From contig NZ_JAAVUS010000002.1 in the NCBI RefSeq assembly GCF_018449525.1, forward strand, positions 310,001 to 374,000: a DNA stretch of 64,000 bases. The letters run 5' to 3'. Both the position numbers and the translations under genes were made by a program. Below are positions 9,975 to 18,601 of this stretch, one piece after another. Under the pieces are notes generated by a model. That model had not been told where the DNA came from and did not search any database. It worked only from the letters and a program-made list of their open reading frames with translations. Position 1 is the stretch's first letter. Every line of letters starts with the position of its first letter. Origin of the DNA: Bradyrhizobium sp. dw_78. Lineage in GTDB: Bacteria; Pseudomonadota; Alphaproteobacteria; Rhizobiales; Xanthobacteraceae.

Positions 9975-11498
9975 CTACATCGTCGCGCCCAGCACCCAGG
10001 GTGCGAATTCGGCGCCGCCGAAATCGAAACTCTCGCTCTTGGTCGGCTGGCCCGAGGCCGTCTTGAGCATGAGATCGAAGATGCGCTGGCCGCATTGCTG
10101 CACGGTTTCCTCGCCGTCGAGGATGGTGCCGCAATTGACGTCCATGTCGTCTTCCATCCGCCGGTACATCGCGGTGTTGGTCGCCAGCTTGATCGACGGC
10201 GCGGGTTTGCAGCCGAACACGCTGCCGCGCCCGGTGGTGAAGCAGACCAGATTGGCGCCGCCAGCCACCTGCCCGGTCGCGGCGACCGGGTCGTAACCGG
10301 GCGTGTCCATGAACACAAACCCCTTCTTGGTGACGGGTTCGGCGTAATGCAGGACATCGACCAGATTGGTGCTGCCGGCTTTCGCCATCGCACCGAGCGA
10401 TTTTTCCAGGATGGTGGTGAGGCCGCCCGCCTTGTTGCCGGGGCTCGGATTGGCGTTCATCTCGGCGCCTTCGCGCTCGGTATATTCCTCCCACCAGCGC
10501 ATCAGTCCGACCAGCTTTTCGCCGACTTCGCGGCTGACCGCGCGGCGGGTCAACAAATGTTCGGCGCCATAGGTTTCCGGGGTCTCGGACAGGATCACGG
10601 TGCCGCCATGCCGCACCAGCAGATCGCTCGCCGCGCCCAGCGCCGGGTTGGCGGAGACGCCGGAATAGCCGTCGGAGCCGCCGCATTGCAGCGCCACGGT
10701 CAATTCGCTGGCCGGCACCGGCTCGCGTTTTACTTGATTGGCATCGGCTAACGCCTCGCGAACAAAGGCAACTCCAGCCTCGACGGTCTTGCGGGTGCCA
10801 CCGACTTCCTGGATGTCCATCGCGCGCAGCCGGCCGGCGAGTTTCTGTTCCTGCATCAGCCCGCCGATCTGGTTAACCTCGCAGCCCAGCCCCAGCACGA
10901 TCACCGCGGAGAAATTCACGTGCCGCGCATAGCCGCCGAGGGTGCGGCGCAGCAGCGCCAGCGGCTCGTCCTGGGTCATGCCACAGCCGGTCTTGTGGGT
11001 CAGCGCAACCACGCCGTCGACATTCGGAAAGTCGGCCAATGGATCATCGCCGGCGAACGGATTCCTCTTGAAGACATCGGCGACCATGCCGGCAACATGG
11101 GCGCTGCAATTCACCGAAGTAAGAATGCCGATATAGTTGCGGGTCGCGACCCGGCCGTCGGGACGGCGGATGCCGTCGAAGGTCGCCGGCAGATCGAAAT
11201 TCGGCGTCGGCGTGACGTCGACGCCGAAGGCGTAGTCCTTGGCGAAATCGCCCATGCCGCAGTTCTGGGTATGAACGTGCTGGCCCGGCAAGATCGGCAC
11301 GGTGGCGAAGCCGATGATCTGGCCGTAACGGCGGACCGGCTCGCCCATCGCGATCGGCTTGATCGCCACCTTGTGCCCGGCCGGTATGCGCTCGACCGTG
11401 GTGACGCCGTCGGCCACCGCCATGCCGGGCGGCAGGCTCGACCGCGCGATCAGCACGCCATCATCGGGATGCAGACGAATGACGGGTGCCGGGGTCAT
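9975..11498 (-). CDS. UxaA-family hydrolyase (altronate/galactarate dehydratase-like, 507 aa)
   Basis: Full-length two-part enzyme. An SAF domain occupies about residues 1-90 (IPAGHKVAIKPIA, then GQHVHTQNCGMGDF) and is followed by the large catalytic domain (RVATRNYIGI near 125, HKTGCGMTQDEP, QCGGSDGYSGVSANPALG, LAGGANL-type segments). Members dehydrate sugar acids such as altronate or galactarate, giving 2-keto-3-deoxy acids; relatives (SuyAB) eliminate sulfite from sulfolactate. The exact substrate cannot be read here. It follows the aldolase gene on the same strand, so dehydration then aldol cleavage is a sensible pathway order (inference). Confidence 0.87.
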   Translation of the reverse strand: MTPAPVIRLHPDDGVLIARSSLPPGMAVADGVTTVERIPAGHKVAIKPIAMGEPVRRYGQIIGFATVPILPGQHVHTQNCGMGDFAKDYAFGVDVTPTPNFDLPATFDGIRRPDGRVATRNYIGILTSVNCSAHVAGMVADVFKRNPFAGDDPLADFPNVDGVVALTHKTGCGMTQDEPLALLRRTLGGYARHVNFSAVIVLGLGCEVNQIGGLMQEQKLAGRLRAMDIQEVGGTRKTVEAGVAFVREALADANQVKREPVPASELTVALQCGGSDGYSGVSANPALGAASDLLVRHGGTVILSETPETYGAEHLLTRRAVSREVGEKLVGLMRWWEEYTEREGAEMNANPSPGNKAGGLTTILEKSLGAMAKAGSTNLVDVLHYAEPVTKKGFVFMDTPGYDPVAATGQVAGGANLVCFTTGRGSVFGCKPAPSIKLATNTAMYRRMEDDMDVNCGTILDGEETVQQCGQRIFDLMLKTASGQPTKSESFDFGGAEFAPWVLGATM

Positions 11499-11519
11499 GG
11501 GATGCCTCCTGTGAGATTA

Positions 11520-11585
11520 GCGAATGGTGAGTAACGAATGGCGAATAGAATTAGCTCTACTCGCTACTCCCCATTCGCTATTCGC
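11520..11585. repeat. Short inverted repeat built of GCGAATAG/GCGAATGG units
   Basis: Arms at 11520-11548 and 11557-11585 are imperfect reverse complements made of repeated 7-10 base units such as GCGAATGG, GAGTAACGAATGG and GCGAATAG. It lies between the aldolase and UxaA genes. A T-run follows on the plus strand only, the wrong side for terminating these minus-strand genes, so I treat it as a dispersed repeat or mRNA hairpin rather than a terminator. Confidence 0.65.
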
Positions 11586-11593
11586 TTTTTCAG

Positions 11594-12370
11594 TTACGCC
11601 TTGCCGCCGGAATCCTTGCGGGTCTGATTCACCTGCATCTTGGCGTAGGTCATCATCAACCCGCTTTCGTTCGACAGCGTCACCAGCTTGAAGCCCATGT
11701 TGATGGCGCGCACCGCGCCGTCGGCGCCGCTGCAATGAATGCCGGGATAGAGGCCGCGCTTGCCGCACTCCTTCACGATCTTCTCATAGATCTTGAGGAT
11801 TTCCGGCTCGTCACGGTCGAGCTTCGGCACCAGCCCGTAGGAGAAACCGAGATCCGACGGGCCGATATAGACGCCGTTGATGCCCTCGACATCGAGGATG
11901 GATTCCATGTTCTCGACCGCCGTCCTGGTCTCCATCATCGGCAGCAGCACGATCTCATCGTTCGCCGTCTGCTGATAGGTACCGGCCGAGCCGTACATGC
12001 CGGAGCGGATCGGGCCGTTGGAGCGGGTGCCGCGCGGCGGATATTTGGCATAGGAAACCAGGTTTTCCGCTTCTTGCCTGGTGTTGACCATCGGGCAGAT
12101 CACGCCATAGGCACCGCCATCCAGCACCTTGCCGATAATGCCGGGCTCATTCCAGGGCACGCGGACCATCGGCGTCACCGGGTGGCCGTTCATCGCCTGA
12201 AAGCACTGCACCATCGACTGGTAATCCTGCACACCATGCTGGATATCCACGGTGACGCTGTCGAAGCCGCATTGCGCGATCACTTCCGCGGAAAACCCCG
12301 AGGGGATCGCGAGCCAGGCATTGACCACGGCCTTGCCGGACGCCCAGATTTCCTTGACCTTGTTTGCCAC
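11594..12370 (-). CDS. HpcH/HpaI-family class II aldolase (258 aa)
   Basis: Metal-dependent pyruvate aldolase that cleaves 2-keto-3-deoxy or 4-hydroxy-2-oxo acids to pyruvate or a 2-oxo acid plus an aldehyde. With the GTG at 12370 as start (GGAAGGAA about 8 bases upstream) the numbering agrees with HpaI: H45 in VDIQHG, R70 in MVRVPW, metal ligands E147 (PMMET) and D173 (IGPSDL). An in-frame ATG 108 bases upstream lies inside an intergenic repeat and adds residues unlike the family, so I reject it. Its neighbours, a UxaA dehydratase and an Ldh2-type oxidoreductase, suggest a sugar-acid or hydroxy-acid pathway. Confidence 0.9.
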   Translation of the reverse strand: MANKVKEIWASGKAVVNAWLAIPSGFSAEVIAQCGFDSVTVDIQHGVQDYQSMVQCFQAMNGHPVTPMVRVPWNEPGIIGKVLDGGAYGVICPMVNTRQEAENLVSYAKYPPRGTRSNGPIRSGMYGSAGTYQQTANDEIVLLPMMETRTAVENMESILDVEGINGVYIGPSDLGFSYGLVPKLDRDEPEILKIYEKIVKECGKRGLYPGIHCSGADGAVRAINMGFKLVTLSNESGLMMTYAKMQVNQTRKDSGGKA

Positions 12371-12403
12371 TCTTCTGTTCCTTCCCTTTTTCTCAAAACT
12401 CCC

Positions 12404-12519
12404 CGTCATTGCGGGGAGCGTAATGACGAAGCAATCCAGTCTTTTCGCAGCTCTGGATTGCCTTGCGGAGCTTGTCATCGGGCGCGCATTGGCGCGACCC
12501 GTTGGCTCGCAATTGACGG
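12404..12519. repeat. Degenerate inverted repeat, CGTCATTGCGGGGAGCG type
   Basis: The outer ends are CGTCATTGCG and CGCAATTGACGG, and the inner arms GAAGCAATCCAG and CTCTGGATTGC also pair. It lies between the aldolase and Ldh2 genes. The same family appears at 55640-55759. Confidence 0.7.
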
Positions 12520-12527
12520 CAAAAAAC

Positions 12528-13613
12528 TTAAGCCGTCGCCCGCTGGATGGAGACCTCGCTGACGCCGACCTCGCGGGCGGTGTGTACTATCGCCGCCCAG
12601 GTGTCGTCGGGCAAGGGCACGCCGTTTTGGGTGCGATCCGCCCGCATTTTCGCTTCCGGCTCGCCCGGAATCAGCACGGCATCGACGCCGGCGACCGGCT
12701 TGGTATCCTTGAAGTAGTTCACATAGCGGGTGATCTCGCCGTCGAAGAAATTGGCCGGATCGACCAGTTTGGGATCGACATAGAAGGCGAACATGCCGTT
12801 GGCGAAACGCCGGTTCGGCCCGGTCGCGCCGGTGCCGGTCAGCGCGCCGCCAAGCAATTCGCAGATCATCGCCAGCCCCGAACCCTTGTGCTCGCCGAAC
12901 GCCCGGATCGCCCCCTTGCCCTGGCTGTGGTCGCGCGGCCCTTCGGCGCTGTACGGCCCGTACAGCACCGCCGGGTCTTCGCTCAAGGTGCCATCGAAAT
13001 CGATCAAGGCGCCCTTCGGCAGTTTCTTGCCGCCGCGGCTGGCGACCAGCACCTTGCCCTCGGCGACGATCGAGGTCGCGAAATCGAGCACGATCGGCCG
13101 CTGCCCCTGGCGCGGAATGCCGACACAATAGGGCGCGGTGGACAACCGCCGCTCGACACCGCCATACGGCGCGACCAACACCGAGCCCGCCGCGTTGACG
13201 AAATGCACCGAGACCAGGCCTTCGGCCGCCGCCATCTCGGCCCAGTCGCCGACCCGGCCGATATGGCCGGCGTTGCGCAGGGCTACCGCGGCCAACCCTG
13301 CCTTCTTGCATTTCTCGATGCCGATCCTGACCGCCTGCGGCGCCACCGTCTGTCCGTAACCGAACTTGCCGTCGACCACTGCCAGCGACGGCGTGTCCAC
13401 CACGATCTCGGCGCTCTGGTTCGGGACCACGGAGCCCATCTTCTTCCAGCGGATATAGACCGGTACCCGGATCACGCCGTGGCTGTCATGGCCGGTCAGG
13501 TTCGCGGTCGTAAGATAGGTCGCGATCCTTTTCGCTTCTTCCGGAGAAGATTCCGCATGGGCGAAAACGTCGGCGACAAAATCGATGAGGTTCGGAAGCT
13601 GGATAGTGACCAT
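12528..13613 (-). CDS. Ldh2/malate-lactate dehydrogenase family oxidoreductase (361 aa)
   Basis: NAD(P)-dependent dehydrogenase of the non-Rossmann Ldh2 family (malate, ureidoglycolate, 2,3-diketogulonate or sulfolactate dehydrogenases). The family signature GHDSHGVIRVP is at about residues 41-51, with VNAAGSVLVAPYGG and LSTAPYCVGIPR further on and the C-terminal KGSGLAMICELL segment. The ATG at 13613 gives the normal start MVTIQL; upstream in-frame residues overlap the transporter ATPase. It is 19 bases downstream of livF and probably co-transcribed with the transporter. Substrate unknown; it probably oxidises or reduces a 2-hydroxy/2-oxo acid in the same route as the aldolase and UxaA enzyme. 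Confidence 0.9.
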   Translation of the reverse strand: MVTIQLPNLIDFVADVFAHAESSPEEAKRIATYLTTANLTGHDSHGVIRVPVYIRWKKMGSVVPNQSAEIVVDTPSLAVVDGKFGYGQTVAPQAVRIGIEKCKKAGLAAVALRNAGHIGRVGDWAEMAAAEGLVSVHFVNAAGSVLVAPYGGVERRLSTAPYCVGIPRQGQRPIVLDFATSIVAEGKVLVASRGGKKLPKGALIDFDGTLSEDPAVLYGPYSAEGPRDHSQGKGAIRAFGEHKGSGLAMICELLGGALTGTGATGPNRRFANGMFAFYVDPKLVDPANFFDGEITRYVNYFKDTKPVAGVDAVLIPGEPEAKMRADRTQNGVPLPDDTWAAIVHTAREVGVSEVSIQRATA

Positions 13614-13632
13614 GGATGGATAGCTCTTTGTT

Positions 13633-14361
13633 TCAGGCACTGATTTTGGCGTGACCGCCGAGATAGGCGGCGGCGATGGCTTCGTTGCCCCACAATTCGT
13701 CGGGCTTGCCGCCGAGCACGATGCGCCCGGTTTCCAGGACGTAGCCGTAGTCGGCGACGGAAAGTCCCATGCGCGCATTTTGCTCGACAAGCAAGACCGT
13801 GGTGGTGCGCCGGATCTCCGCGATGATCTTGAACAGCGCCTGCACGATCACCGGCGCGAGGCCGAGCGACGGCTCGTCCAGCAGCAACAAGCGCGGCTTC
13901 GCCATCAGCCCGCGCGCCACCGCGACCATCTGCAACTGCCCGCCCGACAGCGTCCAGCCGAGCGCGCCGGAGAATTTTCGGATGTCCGGAAACAGGTCGA
14001 ACATCGCGTCCGCCTCGCGCGACAATTCCGACGGCGCCGCGCGCCGGTTGGAGCCGCCGAGCATGATGTTTTCCTTCACCGTCAGGCCGGGGAAAATCCG
14101 CCGCCCTTCGGGCACGTGCGAAATGCCGAGCCGGACGATGGTCTCCGGCCCCAATCCCGCGATCGGCTTGCCGTCGAATAGGATCTCGCCCGAGGCCGGC
14201 TTGGTCAGGCCCGAGATCGCGCGCAGCGTGGTCGATTTGCCGGCGCCGTTGGCGCCGAGCAGCGTCACCACCTGCCCCGGATCGACGGTCAGCGAAACCC
14301 CGCGCAGCGCTTCGATTTCGCCGTAGCGGACCACCAGGTCGCGGATGTCGAGCAGCGCCAT
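13633..14361 (-). CDS. livF: Liv/HAAT ABC transporter ATP-binding protein LivF (transporter 1)
   Basis: Cytoplasmic ATPase of a branched-chain-amino-acid-type importer. It has Walker A GANGAGKST near residue 34, the signature LSGGQLQMVAVARGL near 139, Walker B LLLLDEPSLGLAP and the LivF-typical VEQNARMGLSVADYGYVLETG. Its start shares one base with the stop of the LivM-LivG fusion (TAATG arrangement), so it is coupled to it. At 242 aa it is the normal family length. Substrate is set by the binding protein at 17102-18247. Confidence 0.93.
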   Translation of the reverse strand: MALLDIRDLVVRYGEIEALRGVSLTVDPGQVVTLLGANGAGKSTTLRAISGLTKPASGEILFDGKPIAGLGPETIVRLGISHVPEGRRIFPGLTVKENIMLGGSNRRAAPSELSREADAMFDLFPDIRKFSGALGWTLSGGQLQMVAVARGLMAKPRLLLLDEPSLGLAPVIVQALFKIIAEIRRTTTVLLVEQNARMGLSVADYGYVLETGRIVLGGKPDELWGNEAIAAAYLGGHAKISA

Positions 14362-16142
14362 TATTCGGTCCCGAGATAGGCGGAGACGACATCGGGATGG
14401 CGCAGCACCGCCATCGACTCGCCGTCCGCGATGCGGCGTCCGAAGTTGAGCACGGTGATATGCTGGGCCGCCTCGCTGACCAGCGTCATGTCGTGATCGA
14501 TGATCAGGATGGTCAAGCCCTGGGCCGCGATGCGCTTGAGCAGTTCGTGCAGTTCCAGCTTCTCGGTCGAGTTCAACCCGGCCGCGGGCTCGTCGAGCAG
14601 CAGCAGGGTCGGATTGGCGGCGAGCGCGCGCGCGATCTCGATCAGCCGCTGATGGCCGTAGGAGAAGCTCGAGATCAGTTCATTGGCGCGGCTGCCGAGC
14701 CCGACGAAATTCAGGGCTTCCAGCGCGCGTTCGGTCAGCGCGGCAGAACCGCCCTCGCCGATCATGGTGTTGCCCGGCCGCTCGGCGCCGATCTCGACAT
14801 TTTCCAGCGCCGTCATCGAGCGGAACAGGCGGATGTTCTGGAACGTCCGCCCCAGTCCCGCCGCGGTGCGCTGATGCGGCGGCATGTTGGTGATGTCGGT
14901 GCCATCGAGCAGGATCTTGCCGGATGTCGCCCGGTAGAGGCCGGAGAGCACATTCAGCGTCGTGGTCTTGCCGGAACCGTTCGGCCCGATCAGCGCGTGG
15001 ACGCCGCCGCGCTTGACCTGGATATCGACGCCGTCAACCGCCTTGAGGCCGCCGAAATATTTCGACAGTCCTTTGACGTCGAGCACGATATCGCCACCGA
15101 CCGTCGCCGGCATCAATTTCAGCGCTGCGGAAGGCGCCGGTGCCTTGGCCTTGGCGCACCAGCGTGCGAACGCCGCATTGACAAAGCCCCAGATGCCGTC
15201 CGGCATGAAGCGGATGATAAGGATGACGAACAAGCCGTAGATCGCGAGATAAAGCCCGGGAACGCTTTTCAGGAAGCGCAGCCATTCCGGGATCAGGATC
15301 AGAAGGCCGGTGCCGATCGCCGAGCCGATCGGCGACGCCACGCCGCCGAGCAGGGACATCGTCAGGAAGACGATGGAATCCGCAAACGCGAATTGGTCCG
15401 GGCTGACATAGGCGAAGCCGCCGGCGAACAGCCCGCCCGCGAGGCCGCCCAGCGCCGCGCACAGCGCAAACGCATAGACCTTGGTGCGCAGGACATCGAT
15501 GCCGTTGACGCCGGCGGCCAGTTCGTTGTCACGCACCGCTCGCATGGCGCGGCCGAGCCTTGTGTCCGGCAGATGCCAGACCAGATAGCCGACAATCGCC
15601 AGCATGGCGACGCAGAACGCCAGATAACCTTGAGAGGTCTGGAACAAGGCGGGACGGCCGATATTCGAGACACCGTCCGGCCCGTGCGTCAGCGCGATGT
15701 CGTTGATCATCACCAGCGTGACGATCTGCTGGAACGAGATCGTCACCATCGCGAGGTAATGCCCGCCAAGCCGGAGCGTCGACATGCCGAGAAACGCGCC
15801 GGCGGCCAGCGCGATCACGCATCCCGCGACCAGGCACAGCCAGTAGTTTAGATGCAGATCGGTGGTGCCGATGCCGACGGCATAGGCGCCGAACCCGAAG
15901 AACGCGGCCTGTGCGAGGTTGATCTGGCCGCACAGGCCGAGCACCACCGAGAGGCCGAACACCGCGATCGAAAACGTCGTCGCCTGCATCAGGATGTTGA
16001 GCACATAGCCGTCGAACTGCATGCCGGCGGCCAGCGCCACGAGAACAGCGGCGCAAATGAAATATGGCAGGTGGCGCAGCAACAGCGGCTTCGCTCGCCC
16101 GGCCGAGACCGTGATCGGCATGTTGTCGCTGGGCGCGCTCAT
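14361..16142 (-). CDS. LivM-LivG fusion: permease and ATPase in one polypeptide (593 aa)
   Basis: Starts at ATG 16142 (MSAPSDNMPITV), overlapping the livH stop by 4 bases. Residues about 20-335 are a multi-helix LivM permease (FGLSVVLGLCGQINLAQAAF; later LGGVASPIGSAIGTGLLIL). After a short Ala/Pro/Lys-rich linker (KAKAPAPSAALK) a complete LivG ATPase follows, with Walker A GPNGSGKTT, the signature FSYGHQRLIEIARAL and Walker B LLLLDEPAAGLNS. No stop or frameshift separates them, so this is a real fusion. The other two Liv systems in the window keep LivM and LivG separate. Confidence 0.92.
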   Translation of the reverse strand: MSAPSDNMPITVSAGRAKPLLLRHLPYFICAAVLVALAAGMQFDGYVLNILMQATTFSIAVFGLSVVLGLCGQINLAQAAFFGFGAYAVGIGTTDLHLNYWLCLVAGCVIALAAGAFLGMSTLRLGGHYLAMVTISFQQIVTLVMINDIALTHGPDGVSNIGRPALFQTSQGYLAFCVAMLAIVGYLVWHLPDTRLGRAMRAVRDNELAAGVNGIDVLRTKVYAFALCAALGGLAGGLFAGGFAYVSPDQFAFADSIVFLTMSLLGGVASPIGSAIGTGLLILIPEWLRFLKSVPGLYLAIYGLFVILIIRFMPDGIWGFVNAAFARWCAKAKAPAPSAALKLMPATVGGDIVLDVKGLSKYFGGLKAVDGVDIQVKRGGVHALIGPNGSGKTTTLNVLSGLYRATSGKILLDGTDITNMPPHQRTAAGLGRTFQNIRLFRSMTALENVEIGAERPGNTMIGEGGSAALTERALEALNFVGLGSRANELISSFSYGHQRLIEIARALAANPTLLLLDEPAAGLNSTEKLELHELLKRIAAQGLTILIIDHDMTLVSEAAQHITVLNFGRRIADGESMAVLRHPDVVSAYLGTE

Positions 16143-17014
16143 GCTTTCTCCGCCACGCGTTCGCCGAAGATACCCTGCGGCCGGAAGACCAGGAACAGGA
16201 TCAGCACCAGAAACGCAAAGCCGTCCTTGTACGGCACGGAGATATAAGCGGCACCGAAGGTCTCGATCACGCCGAGCGCGAGGCCGCCGATGATCGCGCC
16301 GGTGACATCGCCGAAGCCGCCGATGATGGTCGCGGCAAACGCCTTCAGCGCGATCGTCGAACCCATCTGGATCGAGACGAACAGAACCGGTGCGACGAGA
16401 ATCCCGGCCAAGCCGCCCAGCACTGCCGAGTAGATGAAGGTGAGCATGATCATGGTGGAGACGGAAATGCCGAGCAGCGAGGCCATCTCCTTGTCCTGCG
16501 AGGTGGCCTGCAATTTCTTGCCGAGCATCGTGTGTTCGAAGAACCAGTAATTGAAGATCACCAGCGCGATCGTCACCGCGATGATCAGCAGATATTGGCT
16601 GTCGAGATAGACCGGCCCGAGCTGGATGCCCGGCGTGTCGAACCAGCCCTGCAGCACCTGCGGTTGCGGGCCGTAAATCGCGAGCACGGAATTGGCCATC
16701 AAGATCGAGGCGCCGATGGTCGCGATGATGACCGGCAGGAAACTGCGATGACGCAGCGGGTAATAGACCCCGAGATTGAAGATCACGCCGAGCAGCGCCA
16801 TGCCGGCGAGCGACAGCAGGAAAGACAGCCAGTACGGCCAGCCGAGATCGACCGAGAACACCACCATCAGATAGGCCGCGACCATCGAGAATTCGCCTTG
16901 CGCGAAGTTGACGACATTGGTGGCGCGGAAGATCAGCACGAAACCGAGCGCCACCAGCGCGTAGACCGCGCCGATGCCGATGCCCGTGAACAGGAGCTGC
17001 AGTACAAGATCCAT
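16139..17014 (-). CDS. livH: Liv/HAAT ABC transporter permease LivH (transporter 1)
   Basis: Integral membrane permease of 291 aa with about eight hydrophobic helices. The LivH signature runs ALVALGFVLIFRATNVVNFA followed by QGEFSM near the N-terminus, and ends RPQGIFGERVAEKA. The gene begins 87 bases after the livK stop, across a strong hairpin, and overlaps the fusion gene by ATGA. Confidence 0.94.
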   Translation of the reverse strand: MDLVLQLLFTGIGIGAVYALVALGFVLIFRATNVVNFAQGEFSMVAAYLMVVFSVDLGWPYWLSFLLSLAGMALLGVIFNLGVYYPLRHRSFLPVIIATIGASILMANSVLAIYGPQPQVLQGWFDTPGIQLGPVYLDSQYLLIIAVTIALVIFNYWFFEHTMLGKKLQATSQDKEMASLLGISVSTMIMLTFIYSAVLGGLAGILVAPVLFVSIQMGSTIALKAFAATIIGGFGDVTGAIIGGLALGVIETFGAAYISVPYKDGFAFLVLILFLVFRPQGIFGERVAEKA

Positions 17015-17059
17015 GACAAGCGTTCGCCAAAGAGGAACTTATTCGATCCGCCGCAAACC

Positions 17060-17095
17060 TTTCGGCCTCCCCGATTCGATCCGGGGAGGCCGAAA
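17060..17095 (-). terminator. Strong hairpin between livK and livH
   Basis: A perfect 13-base stem (TTTCGGCCTCCCC at 17060-17072 pairing with GGGGAGGCCGAAA at 17083-17095) with a 10-base loop lies between the binding-protein gene and the permease gene. There is no U-run, so it probably attenuates readthrough or protects the 3' end of livK mRNA, giving an excess of binding protein over membrane subunits. Such hairpins are common after binding-protein genes; the function here is inferred. Confidence 0.65.
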
Positions 17096-17101
17096 GCACG
17101 C

Positions 17102-18247
17102 TCAATCGGTGAATTCGATATGCTTATCGAAGACGATGCTGCCCTTCTCGTTCTTCACGACGTTGTAGCCGTGCAGCCCGTCGCCGTTCTGGTCGAAATT
17201 ATATTCGCCCTCGGCGCCCGGGAATTTCTTGATCGCCAGGATCGCTTCGCGGATCTTGCCCGGTTCGGTCGAACCCGCCTTGTTGATGCCCTGCGCCAGC
17301 ACATTGATGGCATCATAGGTCCAGGAACTCTGGCCGTCCGCGACCACCTTGTACGCATCGTGATAGGCATTGGCGAACGCCTTCGAGGCCTCGGTGGAAT
17401 CTTCCGCGTAATCGGCCACGCCATAGGTGTTGTACAGCGCGGGGCCTGCGAGTTTCAGCGCGGTGACATCGGTGATCGAGGGCGAACCGACCCAGGGAAT
17501 GTTGACGCCGAGCTGGCGCAATTGCCGGGCGAAGATGCCGAGATCGTTCTCGAAGGTGAAATAGGAGCCGAGGACGTCGGCACCCGACTGCTTGATCGCG
17601 AGCACGACCGGCGTGAAGTCCTGGCTCTGGTTGGCATAGCCCTGGTCGAGGACCGGCGCGACCCCGAGCTTGGTCAGCGCTTCCGTCAGCGCCTTGCCGC
17701 CCGCGGTGCCGAAGGCGTCGGTCGAATGCAGCACGGCCCATTTCTTCTTGCCGAGCGTGCTGGCGCCATATTCGGCGATGACACGGCCGGAATAGCTGTC
17801 GTTCGGACGGCAGCGGAACAGCCATTGATTGCCCATATGGGTCAGGTTCGGATCGGTGCCGCCGATCATCACGGGCTTGCCGAGCTTTAGCACGTCCGGC
17901 GCAATCGCGTGGACCTGCGTGGAACGGATCGAGCCGATGAACCCGACGATATCGGGCTGCGCGGCGAGTTTGGAGAAGGCCAGCACGATGCCGGGATTGG
18001 TGGTCTGGTCGTCTTCGACGATCAACTCCGCCTGCTTGCCGAGAATGCCGCCGGCCTTGTTGACGGTATCGAGCGCGAGCTTCGCACCCTTGATGGCGTA
18101 GCCGCCGGATTCCGCAGCCGGGCCCGTCACCGGCGCGCACATGCCGATCTTGACGGTGGCGCCCTGCGCCCGGGCACGCGTGATGATGTGGGGTGCGACA
18201 ATACCGGCAGCCATACCAGCAGCGAAGTCGCGTCTCGTAAGCTTCAT
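17102..18247 (-). CDS. livK: Liv/HAAT ABC transporter periplasmic binding protein LivK-type (transporter 1)
   Basis: Peripla_BP_6 family protein of 381 aa. The N-terminus (KLTRRDFAAGMAAG, then RARAQ before the mature chain) is a twin-arginine export signal, so it probably folds before export. The mature part begins ATVKIGMCAPVTGPAAESGG, as in amino-acid/organic-acid binding proteins. It is the first gene of the liv1-ldh2-aldolase-uxaA run and is divergent from the TPP enzyme at 18602. Ligand unknown; the downstream enzymes point to a hydroxylated acid rather than leucine (inference). Confidence 0.92.
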   Translation of the reverse strand: MKLTRRDFAAGMAAGIVAPHIITRARAQGATVKIGMCAPVTGPAAESGGYAIKGAKLALDTVNKAGGILGKQAELIVEDDQTTNPGIVLAFSKLAAQPDIVGFIGSIRSTQVHAIAPDVLKLGKPVMIGGTDPNLTHMGNQWLFRCRPNDSYSGRVIAEYGASTLGKKKWAVLHSTDAFGTAGGKALTEALTKLGVAPVLDQGYANQSQDFTPVVLAIKQSGADVLGSYFTFENDLGIFARQLRQLGVNIPWVGSPSITDVTALKLAGPALYNTYGVADYAEDSTEASKAFANAYHDAYKVVADGQSSWTYDAINVLAQGINKAGSTEPGKIREAILAIKKFPGAEGEYNFDQNGDGLHGYNVVKNEKGSIVFDKHIEFTD

Positions 18248-18601
18248 CTCATCCTCCCTGAAGCCGGACTTGTTTGCCGGCCTTCTTATGTTGGCAGTCC
18301 GCGACGGACGCGGAACCGATTGCTACTTACGGTTTCTTTTGCCCCGAGTAAATTGGTATCGTGGCAACTTCGACTATCGGCGTAAAACCTTCCGACAGAG
18401 ACGATTAACGCCGGCCGGCCGCGCCTATTCCACGCGATCTATTCCGTCCCGTTCGGGGACGTTATTGCCGAAATACTGGGCAGAGAATAAAACACCGCGT
18501 GTATTGCCCTCACTTGTTCTTCATTTCGGCGCTTTTCCGATTCCCGCCTTCGGTCAAAAAACACCCCGCTGCAGATCCCGCGAACAATTGGACAAGCGCC
18601 T
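18248..18601. promoter_or_regulatory. Divergent promoter region, livK (transporter 1) and TPP enzyme
   Basis: A 354-base gene-free region separates two outward-facing genes. The stretch 18300-18400 is less GC-rich than its surroundings. No repeat of the window's families and no convincing operator could be assigned. The reading frames that cross it have no family resemblance. Confidence 0.4.

Noticed and set aside
11520..11590. Repeated 7-10 base units considered as a small CRISPR or an intrinsic terminator
   Set aside because: Units are too short and have no unique spacers, and the T-run lies on the strand opposite to the local transcripts.
9975..13613. Firm assignment of the cluster as a sulfolactate pathway (SuyAB/ComC-like)
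   Set aside because: UxaA and Ldh2 families have many substrates, the aldolase does not belong to that route, and the UxaA protein is the full-length sugar-acid type. Kept only as an alternative.
16143..17105. Upstream extension of the LivM-LivG frame to give a 914-residue protein
   Set aside because: The extra about 320 residues are out-of-frame livH sequence (Arg/His-rich). The ATG at 16142 overlapping the livH stop is the true start.
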